From the NCBI RefSeq assembly GCF_900115825.1, contig NZ_FOXW01000004.1, positions 1 to 64,000 on the forward strand: 64,000 bases of DNA, read 5' to 3'. Each line of letters opens with the position of its first letter. The stretch's first letter is position 1. Shown here piece by piece: positions 34,940 to 43,496 of the stretch. The position numbers were made by a program, and so were the translations under genes. This DNA comes from Desemzia incerta (GTDB taxonomy: Bacteria > Bacillota > Bacilli > Lactobacillales > Carnobacteriaceae). The notes under the pieces were generated by a model. It was not told where the DNA came from. It was given only the letters and a program-made list of their open reading frames with translations, and did no database searches.

Positions 34940-36382
34940 TCAGAATACAATTGTTTTTTGCTGGTTCTCTTCAGATATAATATGAAATTCTTTAGAGCTA
35001 AGATTTATATTCAAAGTCGCTTTTTCATTTTTATTGCTCCACACTATTTCTAAATGATGAGCATCAGAGGTACGAATATCCATCTCTCCGTTGAATGCAT
35101 TTGATTTATTTCTAAATTCAAATAACTTAAACAACCTTTTTACAATTGGTCGTTCTATTTCTACTTCGATTTCCTCTAAGGAATAATAATGACGATTGAT
35201 ATTACGACCTTCTTTTGTGCTTTCTAACAACTCAATGTCATTTTTCCCAGCCAGCATTCCAACATAATAAACTTGAGGAATTCCAGGAGCAAAACACTGA
35301 ATTGCGCGAGCAAGTAAATAGGCCTGATCGTCATTACCAAGAGCTGAGTAATACGTACAGTTGATTTGATAAATATCTAAGTTGTTATATGCTTCAGAGC
35401 TGTATATTCTCTTTATATTGGCTCCTTTTTCATAAAGTGAATTGACTGTAAAATCAATCTCTTCGTCTGTTAATAAATCTTTGACATCCACTACTCCGAT
35501 TCCATCATGAGTATCCAGTGTAGTAAACTGTTCACGAGGGCATGTACGCAACCAATGTGCTAAGCGATCGGCCTTACCACTGAACAGAGCATGCAATACA
35601 AGCATAGGCAATGCAAAATCGTATACTGGATAGCCTTTACTAGCTATTTTTTGCTGAATACTATAATGTTCATGAATCTCTGGAAGCAATTTCACATTAT
35701 ATTGGTCCAGTATATCTTTACAATAATCTAGAAGTTCCCAAATATCTGGTTCGACAAAGAAACAATTTGTGTCTAATTTTTTTATTGCGTATGCGAAAGC
35801 ATCTAATCTTACAACTGAAACTCCCTGCTCTGCTAAAAAAACAAGCATTTCTTTAATAAATTGACGAGTAGCCTTTTTACGGACATCAAGATCAATTTGT
35901 TCTTCTGAAAATGTGCACCAGACTTGATCTGTACTTCCGTCTTTAAATTCAACATCTAAAAAAGGAGCTTTTGGTTTCCGTTTATAAATTAAATCAATAT
36001 CCTTTTTTGTCGGTTTTTTTTCTGGCCAATATTCTGAATAACGTATGAAGAAATCTGCATACTTTGATTTGTCGTTATTTTCAATAAAATCTTGAAAATA
36101 ATGAGATTGACGCGAAATATGATTGATCATAAACTCATACATGGTATAGAAAGAAGAACTAATTAATTTTAGATCTTCCCAAGTTCCAAATGCTTCATCG
36201 ACCTTAGTATAATCTAATGGCGCAAATCCACGATCCCCAGAAGATGGATAAAAAGGTAAAATATGAACTCCGCCTATGACTTCTTTTAAATGTTTATTCA
36301 GTACCTCATTCAAATCTCTTAAATTATTACCTAGACTATCTGGATAAGTAATTAACATTACTTCATTTTTTATACTTGTCAT
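34940..36382 (-). CDS. gtfA: Sucrose phosphorylase (GH13_18)
   Basis: This enzyme splits sucrose with phosphate into glucose-1-phosphate and fructose. The 480-residue protein matches the family in length and catalytic residues: nucleophile D194 in VVRLDAFAY, acid/base E235 in LPEIHEHY and stabiliser D293 in LDTHDGIGVVD. Loop residues HILPFYPSSGDRGFAPLDY are typical. After Aga has removed galactose from raffinose, GtfA handles the sucrose inside the cell; this is the Msm pathway of streptococci. It follows msmG by 18 bp. Confidence 0.95.
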   Translation of the reverse strand: MTSIKNEVMLITYPDSLGNNLRDLNEVLNKHLKEVIGGVHILPFYPSSGDRGFAPLDYTKVDEAFGTWEDLKLISSSFYTMYEFMINHISRQSHYFQDFIENNDKSKYADFFIRYSEYWPEKKPTKKDIDLIYKRKPKAPFLDVEFKDGSTDQVWCTFSEEQIDLDVRKKATRQFIKEMLVFLAEQGVSVVRLDAFAYAIKKLDTNCFFVEPDIWELLDYCKDILDQYNVKLLPEIHEHYSIQQKIASKGYPVYDFALPMLVLHALFSGKADRLAHWLRTCPREQFTTLDTHDGIGVVDVKDLLTDEEIDFTVNSLYEKGANIKRIYSSEAYNNLDIYQINCTYYSALGNDDQAYLLARAIQCFAPGIPQVYYVGMLAGKNDIELLESTKEGRNINRHYYSLEEIEVEIERPIVKRLFKLFEFRNKSNAFNGEMDIRTSDAHHLEIVWSNKNEKATLNINLSSKEFHIISEENQQKTIVF

Positions 36383-36400
36383 ATGCTGAATTTCCTTTCT

Positions 36401-37228
36401 TTACTTCCCACCAGTAGTAGCAATCCCTTGAATGAATTGCTTTTGAAAGATGATGTATAAAATGATCATTGGAATAATCGAAATAACAGAGCCTGCCATC
36501 AGTTGAGGATAATTTGATGTAAATTGTCCTTGCAGACTAGCTAATCCGGCAGAAAGTGTCATTTTTTCTTGAGAAATATTGACAATTAAAGGCCACATTA
36601 AATCTTTGTAAGCAAACAGTGCAGTAAAAATCGATAAAGATACTAATCCAGATTTTGCTAATGGAAGATATATTCTAGCAAATATCTGCCAAATATTTGC
36701 CCCATCAATCGTAGCTGCTTCCATTAATTCATCCGGTAACTTCATGAAAAATTGACGTAATAAAAATGTCCCGAAAGCAGAAATTATACCTGGGATGATT
36801 AATGCTGTTACTGTATTCAACATTCCAATATTTTGGACTAGAAGGTATTGAGGTGTTAGAAAAATCTGAGCTGGAATCATCATTTGTGTTAAAACCATCC
36901 AAAAAAACAGGTTCTTCCCTGGAAATTCAAGTTTAGCTACAGCAAATGCAGCCATAGCACTGAATAAAGTAGACGTTACTACTCTTACAACAATCATAAT
37001 TCCTGTATTTAAAAAGAAAGCTACAAATGGCAACACATTCCAGACATTTTTATAGTTCTCCCATTGAAAACTCTCCGGTAAAATAGTAGGCGGAATTGAA
37101 GTAGTTTCTGGTATAGTTTTTCCTGAAGTTAAAAACATCCAGACAAAAGGCAAAATCATAATAATAGATCCAATGATTAATACAATATGAATAAATAGTT
37201 TAGATTTTTTAGTTGGTTCGTTATGCAT
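36401..37228 (-). CDS. msmG: Sugar ABC transporter permease, MsmG-like
   Basis: This 275-residue protein has six membrane segments and the MalG-type EAA loop MEAATIDGANIWQIFARIYL (about 189-208) that contacts the ATPase. It is the second permease of the raffinose/melibiose importer; msmF ends 12 bp upstream. ATG 37228 follows AAGGAGG. Confidence 0.93.
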   Translation of the reverse strand: MHNEPTKKSKLFIHIVLIIGSIIMILPFVWMFLTSGKTIPETTSIPPTILPESFQWENYKNVWNVLPFVAFFLNTGIMIVVRVVTSTLFSAMAAFAVAKLEFPGKNLFFWMVLTQMMIPAQIFLTPQYLLVQNIGMLNTVTALIIPGIISAFGTFLLRQFFMKLPDELMEAATIDGANIWQIFARIYLPLAKSGLVSLSIFTALFAYKDLMWPLIVNISQEKMTLSAGLASLQGQFTSNYPQLMAGSVISIIPMIILYIIFQKQFIQGIATTGGK

Positions 37229-37240
37229 TATTTTACCTCC

Positions 37241-38173
37241 TTAATCGTAAGTAACCCATTTTTTCTGAGCAATTAATTGGATTGCTGTGATACACATGAT
37301 AATAACAACTAACACCATAACTACAGCAGATCCATATCCTTTATCATTCAAAACAAATGATTCATTAAAGAACATATACACTAGAGATTGAGCTTTATTT
37401 AATGATGGATTAGTTACATCAAACATGATAAATATAATATCGAATATCTGCAAAGCACTAATCACACTTGTCACTAACACAAAGAATAATTGAGGAGTTA
37501 GTAATGGCACTGTGATTTGAAAGAATTGGCGAATCTTCCCTGCCCCATCAACGGTCGCTGCTTCATAATATTCTTGGGGGATTTCTTGCAGTCCTGCCAA
37601 TAAAAGAATCATATTATATCCGATATTTGACCAAATACCTACAATGATAATTGACCACAATACTACATTAGGATCAGAAAGCCATTGTACATTTTCTAAA
37701 CCAAAGTAACCGAGTATAGTATTAATCAACCCGAATTCAGAATTGTATAGCCATCTCCAGACCATTGCTACCGCTGCCGGAGCAGCAATCATCGGTAAGA
37801 AGTAAATAACACGATAAATTCCTACACCTTTTATTTTAGTATTTACTAGTACAGCTGCTATCGTAGAAAGAATGACTGTCAATGGAACCTGTATTACTGT
37901 ATAAACTAATGTGTTTCTTAAGGATTGCCAAAACTCAGCATCTGAAAACATTTTTACATAGTTATCTAAACCAACAAAAGTAGAGGTTCCAAATGTACTA
38001 ACATTTTGAAAGCTCATTAATAATGTCTGGAATACTGGTATAATATTGAGTACGATTAATCCTATTGCTGTTGGAGCAATAAGTAACCATCCCCACAAGT
38101 ATGTGTTTCTATTTTTTTTAACAGCTTGTTTTTTCATTGTAATTTGTTTTTCTTCTAGTACGTGCTCATTCAT
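37241..38173 (-). CDS. msmF: Sugar ABC transporter permease, MsmF-like
   Basis: This 310-residue protein has six membrane segments after a 30-residue basic N-terminus and the EAA loop YEAATVDGAGKIRQFFQITV (about 216-235). It is the first permease of the importer. The cognate ATPase (MsmK) is not encoded in this operon or window, so a shared multi-sugar ATPase elsewhere must energise it. ATG 38173 follows AAGGAGG. Confidence 0.93.
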   Translation of the reverse strand: MNEHVLEEKQITMKKQAVKKNRNTYLWGWLLIAPTAIGLIVLNIIPVFQTLLMSFQNVSTFGTSTFVGLDNYVKMFSDAEFWQSLRNTLVYTVIQVPLTVILSTIAAVLVNTKIKGVGIYRVIYFLPMIAAPAAVAMVWRWLYNSEFGLINTILGYFGLENVQWLSDPNVVLWSIIIVGIWSNIGYNMILLLAGLQEIPQEYYEAATVDGAGKIRQFFQITVPLLTPQLFFVLVTSVISALQIFDIIFIMFDVTNPSLNKAQSLVYMFFNESFVLNDKGYGSAVVMVLVVIIMCITAIQLIAQKKWVTYD

Positions 38174-38200
38174 AGAGTATTGCCTCCTTCAAAAAAGCGC

Positions 38201-38222
38201 CCACTTATGATTGCATAAGTGG
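38201..38222 (-). terminator. Intercistronic hairpin between msmE and msmF
   Basis: CCACTTATG / CATAAGTGG with a 4-nt loop (38201-38209, 38214-38222), 15 bp after the msmE stop. The T-tract is weak. It probably stabilises the msmE message and lets part of transcription through, giving more binding protein than permease. Confidence 0.7.
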
Positions 38223-38236
38223 CACTCTTTAAAATT

Positions 38237-39508
38237 TTATTCGTCAGCTAATATATCTTCAACTTGATCAGCGATATCCTCTGCGACTTCTTTAGCACTT
38301 TTTTCACCAGCAAAAACTGGAATCAACTGTTCATTTTCAATGTTTTCCCATCTAGTTGTTTGGTTAGTGTAAGGTTTAATGACACCAGATTCCATTTGAT
38401 CAGTAAAAATTTGTGTATTAAATTCTGGATAAGCCTCATTAAAAGTTGTGTCTATCCCTTCTAAAGCAGGTATAGCACTTCCATTTTCTCCTTGAAGCTT
38501 CATTGCTTTTTCTGAAGAAAGAAATTCAACAAATTTTTGTGCTTCTTGTGGATATTTAGTATTTTCAGCAACTGAGTTAGCTAATCCATTAAAAATAGTT
38601 GCTTGTTTTTCTCCTTGAGGTAATGGTGCTACATCTACATTTTCTGCAGTATATTCATTATTAGCCATTTCTGCAGTCATCCAAGAACCAAAGAAAGCCA
38701 TTGCTCCTCTGCCTGATTGGAAAAATGTTAGATTACTATTGTCCGCAAATTGGTTCTGTGTCGGAGAAACACCATGTTTTACACTTAGGTCTGCATACCA
38801 TTGAACAGCATCAACTGTTTCATCTTTTCTAAATCCTGACTCTGTTTTGTCTTCTGATATCACATATCCGTCGTTTTGATAAATAAAGTTATGATAACCT
38901 TCTTGTCGGTTTAAAGGAGCTAAAACTCCATAAACTCCTGCTTCTTCATCCGTCAATTCTTGAGCAGCCACTAATAAATCGTCCCAAGTCCAATCTTCAT
39001 CTGGATATTCTATTCCCGCTTCATCAAACAGTGATTTGTTATACCAAAGGCCTATTGTATCGTAGTCTTTAGGAACACCTAATAACTCTCCATCAGCTGA
39101 GTAAAGTTCAACTAGATCTTCTGGGAATTGATCTAGTTTTACATTTTCTGAGCTTTCGAATGTTTCTGATAAGTCCATCAATACATTACCTTCTGAGTAA
39201 TTAGCAATTTCATTAGAGTGCATCCAAAATACATCCGGCATGCTTCCGCCTTGTGCTGAAGACTCCAACTTAGTCCAATATTGCTCCCAAGGGGTAACTT
39301 CAACATTCACTTTAATCCCAGGGTTTTCCTCTTCAAAAGCATCTGCTATTGCTTGCATACCAGGTTCTTGTATTGCATCCCAGATACTGTAAGTTAAAGT
39401 AACGTCTTCTTCACTTGATGCACTGTCCCCATTTCCACAAGCTGCTAAAAATAATGATAAACCTAATGCTAATGAAAGTGTTCTTTTCATACTCTTTTTT
39501 GTAAACAT
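38237..39508 (-). CDS. msmE: Sugar-binding lipoprotein, MsmE-like
   Basis: This 423-residue extracellular solute-binding protein (family 1) has a lipoprotein signal: MKRTLSLALGLSLFLAAC with the lipobox cysteine at about residue 24. The mature part carries family motifs such as FEEENPGIKVNVEVTPWEQY and GLWYNKSLFDEAGIEYPDE. It should capture raffinose, melibiose or related oligosaccharides. First gene of the operon; ATG 39508 follows AAGGAG. A cre box and a short inverted repeat AGTATA / TATACT (39550-39567) lie upstream. Confidence 0.93.
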   Translation of the reverse strand: MFTKKSMKRTLSLALGLSLFLAACGNGDSASSEEDVTLTYSIWDAIQEPGMQAIADAFEEENPGIKVNVEVTPWEQYWTKLESSAQGGSMPDVFWMHSNEIANYSEGNVLMDLSETFESSENVKLDQFPEDLVELYSADGELLGVPKDYDTIGLWYNKSLFDEAGIEYPDEDWTWDDLLVAAQELTDEEAGVYGVLAPLNRQEGYHNFIYQNDGYVISEDKTESGFRKDETVDAVQWYADLSVKHGVSPTQNQFADNSNLTFFQSGRGAMAFFGSWMTAEMANNEYTAENVDVAPLPQGEKQATIFNGLANSVAENTKYPQEAQKFVEFLSSEKAMKLQGENGSAIPALEGIDTTFNEAYPEFNTQIFTDQMESGVIKPYTNQTTRWENIENEQLIPVFAGEKSAKEVAEDIADQVEDILADE

Positions 39509-39589
39509 ATTCTTATCTCCTTTTATATTTAATGAAAAATCAACAAAATAGTATACATCTCTATACTGTATTAAAAAACAAGCTCTCTT

Positions 39590-39603
39590 TGAAAACGCTT
39601 TAT
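39590..39603. promoter_or_regulatory. cre (CcpA) site of the msm operon
   Basis: TGAAAACGCTTTAT, about 82 bp upstream of msmE, one mismatch to the cre consensus. The identical 14-mer occurs, inverted, at 44894-44907 before the GH4/EIICB operon. Confidence 0.72.
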
Positions 39604-39746
39604 TGTCTTTGTTAGTAATATCTTAACAGACAATTATAAGTATAAAAATATATCTAGTCTTCTTAAAACATACAATTTTATAGATTAATGAGTATAACCA
39701 AAATAAATATTTTTTCCTGATCCCTTACCATTGAGTATAAAAATTC

Positions 39747-39778
39747 AAGGAACTGAGACAGGTTTGTCTTAGTTCCTT
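39747..39778 (-). terminator. msmR terminator
   Basis: Stem of 13-14 bp with one mismatch, AAGGAACTGAGACA / TGTCTTAGTTCCTT (39747-39760, 39765-39778). On the minus strand it is followed by GAATTTTTA. It separates msmR from msmE, both leftward. Confidence 0.75.
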
Positions 39779-39804
39779 ACAGACCCAATATATAAATGTT
39801 TACT

Positions 39805-40641
39805 TTATCTTTTTTTAGTTGTCTTTTTATATTCTGTAGGTGTCATCCCAATTTTCCTCTTAAAGACCCGCGTAAAACTTAATGGATTTTTATATCCTAC
39901 TTTCTCAGCAACTTCTCTTACATTAAAATCGGTTGTCTCAAGATATTCTCTACTTTTTTGTATACGATAATCAATTAGATATTCATGGAGTGTTCTTCCA
40001 GTAACTTGTCGAAAAATAGAAGTTAGGTAAGATTCATTCAATGAAAGTTGTTCCGAAATATCACCAATTAAAAAATCTACATTTTGGTAATTTTGTTTAA
40101 TCAAATCAATAGCATCATGAGTATATACAATTCTTCTATTGATTTTTTCAATTGGCTTTATATTATTATCCCGGGTCTTAGAATCTAAAAGCGAAATTAA
40201 CCAATACAGCATTCCTTGTAATTGTATACGGTTCTCATGCTCAAAGGGTTGCATCCCTACCATATTTTCAACTAATTCTTTCGATTCATTAAAGTTTTTT
40301 ATTGATCCGATTGGTGTTTGTCTATTTATACCCATAGAGGACAATATAGCTTCTGCCACTCTTCCATCAAAGCCAAACCAAATATATTCCCAGGGATTTT
40401 CTTCGTCAGCTTGATAAAATGTTTGTTCATCAGGAAAGATAACAAAAAATTGCCCTTTAGAAAGATTAAACTTAGACGTTTCTGTTTCACAATATCCTTT
40501 ACCCTCTAAAATAATATGTATCAAGTAGTATTCTCTTATATTTGGACCATAGCTATGGTTTGGAGCACACTTTTCTCGTCCTTTTGTAACATAATATAAG
40601 TCTTGATATAATTCACTTTTTTGAAAGAAGTCTTCATCCAT
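39805..40641 (-). CDS. msmR: AraC-family regulator of the raffinose operon, MsmR-like
   Basis: This 278-residue protein has an N-terminal cupin sugar-sensing domain (about 1-160; NIREYYLIHIILEGKGYC, QFFVIFPDEQTFYQAD, WEYIWFGFDG). Two C-terminal AraC HTHs follow (about 185-278; ISEQLSLNESYLTSIFRQVT, VREVAEKVGYKNPLSFTRVF). Its place directly upstream of msmEFG-gtfA-aga and the domain layout fit MsmR/RafR, the activator that responds to melibiose or raffinose. Start ATG 40641, 7 nt after GGAGGG; the upstream GTG (40656) lies at that site. Confidence 0.92.
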   Translation of the reverse strand: MDEDFFQKSELYQDLYYVTKGREKCAPNHSYGPNIREYYLIHIILEGKGYCETETSKFNLSKGQFFVIFPDEQTFYQADEENPWEYIWFGFDGRVAEAILSSMGINRQTPIGSIKNFNESKELVENMVGMQPFEHENRIQLQGMLYWLISLLDSKTRDNNIKPIEKINRRIVYTHDAIDLIKQNYQNVDFLIGDISEQLSLNESYLTSIFRQVTGRTLHEYLIDYRIQKSREYLETTDFNVREVAEKVGYKNPLSFTRVFKRKIGMTPTEYKKTTKKR

Positions 40642-40802
40642 CTTGCTACCCTCCACCTTATTCTGTTTTTATAAAACATCTTTTACATAAATTGGGACTG
40701 AGATTAAACTTATTGCATAAAAAGCGATTTTTAATAAGAATAACCTCCTATTTTATTATAGCTTAAAGATATAATAAAAGAATAATATAGAAGTGATTTA
40801 CG

Positions 40803-40938
40803 ATGTCTGTCATTAAAGATGTTGCGAATATACTGACCTTTCTGTATCTATAGTATTTTCAGTATCCAAGTATCACAATGACCATCTACATGTATTCTGA
40901 AGAAAAAAGAAAATATATAAAAATACTATGGAAGTAAT
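40803..40938 (+). pseudogene. Fossil of a LacI-family regulator N-terminus
   Basis: ATG 40803 begins MSVIKDVAN, the standard LacI HTH start. Shifting frame once gives LSVSIVFSVSKYHNDHLHV (the second HTH helix and hinge; compare SVSTVSRVLNNHPHV). Shifting again gives SEEKRKYIKILWK. Three frame segments in correct order within 136 bp show a decayed LacI/GalR-type gene; the sugar-binding domain is gone. It probably once regulated one of the neighbouring sugar operons. Confidence 0.72.
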
Positions 40939-40952
40939 TAGTTAATTACTTC
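40931..40952. repeat. Perfect 22-nt hairpin GAAGTAATTA-GT-TAATTACTTC
   Basis: Lies at the end of the LacI fossil. It has no T-run and may be an operator or chance. The remaining spacer (40642-40802 and 40953-41096) holds an open frame without a start reading GIATFLLAFILTNLFVIKKE, a possible membrane-protein remnant. Confidence 0.5.
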
Positions 40953-41096
40953 TATAACGGTTGGAATAGCTACTTTCCTTTTAGCTTTTATCTTAACTAA
41001 CTTGTTTGTTATAAAAAAAGAGAATCCCAAAACGGTTAGGTGGGATATAAGCGTGGCAGCAGAATAACTCCACTATAATAAATTATGTAATTGATG

Positions 41097-41131
41097 CATG
41101 CCTGTGAATATACCTCATAGGCATGTTTTAT
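41097..41131 (+). terminator. Terminator downstream of the LacI fossil
   Basis: CATGCCT / AGGCATG (41097-41103, 41119-41125) followed by TTTTATTT. It faces rightward transcription, the direction of the dead regulator gene. Confidence 0.65.
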
Positions 41132-41210
41132 TTCGTTAAATGATATATCTCAAGACAAACCTTCAATAAAAGTTAACACATACTCGCAAAAGTCCACCTC
41201 ATTCAAAAAA

Positions 41211-41252
41211 AAAACACCAAAAGCTAGAACTTACTCTAACTTTTGGTGTTTT
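41211..41252. terminator. Terminator of the GH4-chbG-EIICB operon
   Basis: 13-bp stem AAAACACCAAAAG / CTTTTGGTGTTTT (41211-41223, 41240-41252), 34 bp beyond the EIICB stop, with A and T tracts on both sides. Confidence 0.85.
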
Positions 41253-41285
41253 GATTTGTACACATTACCTTCCATCAGCTCATTT

Positions 41286-42698
41286 TTAATTCCCGATCAA
41301 CTTATTAAACTCACTCATAACATTAGTCACTTCTGGACCGATGACGACTTGGTAATGAGTCGCAGAAGGTTTGATCAATCCGCTGATACCCGTTTGTTTA
41401 ATTCGATCTTCGTTAACTAGTTCTGGGTTTTGAACTGTAACGCGAAGACGAGTAACACAGTTATACGCATCTTCGATATTCGATTCTCCACCGAAAGATT
41501 GCAACAAGCTTTTCGCTAGATGAGCATAATTATTTGTAGCTAAGTTCAATTCTTTCTCTTCCTCTGAAACTTCTTCAGTAAAAGATTTTTCATCTTCTCG
41601 CCCTAACGTTTTCAGGCTCATTTTTTTGATGACAAAGTAGAATGTAAAGTAATAGAGTGCAAAGAATGCTGCTCCAACCGGTAAGATTAACAAAGGATTG
41701 GTAGCAATATTGAAACTGAGTACATAGTCAACCAGTGAAGCTCCAAATGAAAAGCCCATCCGGATATCTAATAAATAAGTTACGATACCCGCTAAGCCAG
41801 CATAAAACGAATGAATAACATACAATATAGGAGCGGTAAACATAAACGTAAATTCTACAGGCTCAGTGATGTTTGTAATAAATGAAGTCGCAGCTCCACT
41901 TCCCATAATTCCTTTGACCCGCGTTTTATTCTCTTTATACGCAGCATTATAAATGGCTAAACAGATACCAGGAACACCGAACATCATTATAACAAAGAAT
42001 CCTGCTAAGAACAGACCAGCGGTTGGATCGCCGTTTAAGAAACGAGGAATTTCTCCGGTTACCACTTCTCCTGCTGCATTAGTGAACTCTCCGAGATCAA
42101 AATAAATGTACGAGTTGATAACGTGATGCAACCCTAAAGGAATCAACAAACGATTCAAGAACATGAACAGTCCGACACCAAGTGCTCCCATTTCAACCCA
42201 ACTTTGAGCAAAAGTATCTAATGCCATCTGAATCGGCGGCCAAATGAAACCGAATACAAAAGCAGCCACTGTCATGAACACCATGATCATGGTTAAAGGG
42301 AATCGTTCTCCTGCAAAAAATGAAAAGATTTGCGGCAATCGCTGTTCTTTAAAGCGATTATAAGTCCAGCTTGCTATTAGTCCAGAGATAATCCCGCCAA
42401 ATATCCCCATACTGATTTCCGGATCCATCACTTCTAAACCAGTTCGTAATGTTAAAATAGCTAATACTGCCGTCAAAGCTGGCATACCTTTATCCTTTGC
42501 CTTGGCAAAACCGAATACGATACCAATAGCAAATAAAATATCTAAATTTCCAAACACAGCATTACCCGCTGCAGAAAGGATCGGTACATTCAACATGTCT
42601 TCTGCTGAGAAACGCAATAAGATCCCAGCAAGCGGCATAGCCGACACAGGTACAAGCATCGACCTTCCCATTTTTTGTATATTCCCTTTTACATCCAT
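41286..42698 (-). CDS. PTS EIICB transporter of the glucose/glucosamine/alpha-glucoside family
   Basis: This 470-residue protein has an EIIC domain (about 1-365; MLVPVSAMPLAGILLRF, LGLHHVINSYIYFD, SFITNITEPVEFTFMF with the sugar-binding glutamate). A C-terminal EIIB domain follows (about 395-470) with the phospho-cysteine in EDAYNCVTRLRVTV. There is no fused EIIA; a partner such as a free or fused EIIA-Glc must act in trans. The subfamily includes NagE, MalX and AglA-type transporters. It is last of a leftward operon after GH4 and ChbG genes, which suggests an N-acetylated or alpha-linked disaccharide. ATG 42698 follows AAGGAGG. Confidence 0.9.
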   Translation of the reverse strand: MDVKGNIQKMGRSMLVPVSAMPLAGILLRFSAEDMLNVPILSAAGNAVFGNLDILFAIGIVFGFAKAKDKGMPALTAVLAILTLRTGLEVMDPEISMGIFGGIISGLIASWTYNRFKEQRLPQIFSFFAGERFPLTMIMVFMTVAAFVFGFIWPPIQMALDTFAQSWVEMGALGVGLFMFLNRLLIPLGLHHVINSYIYFDLGEFTNAAGEVVTGEIPRFLNGDPTAGLFLAGFFVIMMFGVPGICLAIYNAAYKENKTRVKGIMGSGAATSFITNITEPVEFTFMFTAPILYVIHSFYAGLAGIVTYLLDIRMGFSFGASLVDYVLSFNIATNPLLILPVGAAFFALYYFTFYFVIKKMSLKTLGREDEKSFTEEVSEEEKELNLATNNYAHLAKSLLQSFGGESNIEDAYNCVTRLRVTVQNPELVNEDRIKQTGISGLIKPSATHYQVVIGPEVTNVMSEFNKLIGN

Positions 42699-42731
42699 TA
42701 CTACTCCTCCTTTAAGTTCATTAGTTTAATC

Positions 42732-43475
42732 TCAAATATCTCGATAAGTTCCAAATTGAATCTGATTCTTTTCCAATACTTCTTTGTAACTAGTATTCTG
42801 TAACTCTTTTACCGTAAATACCCTGCTATCCAATAAGCTTGAGTTTGCCATTACCACATCATCCAAGTAACCAGGATGACACATCACTTCTACAGTACCA
42901 TATACCTGACAATCCTGAACCAAGTTTTGGATTGTCATTTCCTTCCATATTTCTTTGTTTTGGCTAAGACCATCAAATTCTGTAAAAAAGCGATTCACAG
43001 TTCTAAGTGTTTCTGGAACGTCAAAATTATTGCGTACAGGCAGTTGGTATTTTTGTGCCAGTTCTATAAATACTTCTTTCATTGGCGAAATCCGATTTAC
43101 ATGATGGTGACTATCTAAATGAGTCGGTTGAATCCCTGCAGCAATGATTTTCTTGATTTGTGCTTCCCATTCTCTATAAAGCTCTTCTGGATTAATCGAA
43201 AACTCTTTTTCATAAAATGAAATTTTCCGAAACTTATTGCCTTCCATCAAACTCGTTCCATCACTCAATAGTGGTTCTCCACACGTTAAGGTTAAATGCA
43301 CTCCTATACCCAAGTCTGGGTTTTGTCTTGCCAATTCTACTCCATGATCGAAACCAGGCATGTTAGCCATCATAGTAGTAGATGTCAGTATCCCGTTTTG
43401 ATGAGCTGCCACGATACCTAAATTGATTCCTGGACTATAGCCAAAATCATCTGCATTAACAATGAGTAATCTCAT
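42732..43475 (-). CDS. chbG: ChbG/YdjC-family carbohydrate deacetylase, copy 1
   Basis: ChbG in E. coli removes one N-acetyl group from chitooligosaccharides (chitobiose and its 6-phosphate) so that the GH4 enzyme ChbF can act. This 247-residue protein has the YdjC metal site: D-D in IVNADDFGY (residues about 8-9), histidine in GIGVHLTLTCGEP, and HLDSHHHVN. The nearby catalytic region VMCHPGYLD is also present. It is translated from ATG 43475, after GAGGAG, between the GH4 gene and the EIICB gene. A second copy lies at 45751-46479. Confidence 0.9.
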   Translation of the reverse strand: MRLLIVNADDFGYSPGINLGIVAAHQNGILTSTTMMANMPGFDHGVELARQNPDLGIGVHLTLTCGEPLLSDGTSLMEGNKFRKISFYEKEFSINPEELYREWEAQIKKIIAAGIQPTHLDSHHHVNRISPMKEVFIELAQKYQLPVRNNFDVPETLRTVNRFFTEFDGLSQNKEIWKEMTIQNLVQDCQVYGTVEVMCHPGYLDDVVMANSSLLDSRVFTVKELQNTSYKEVLEKNQIQFGTYRDI

Positions 43476-43496
43476 AACATTCTCCTCACATTTCAT

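Noticed and set aside
40953-41060. Membrane peptide GIATFLLAFILTNLFVIKKE
   Set aside because: The frame has a stop just upstream and no start codon or ribosome site; likely a remnant.
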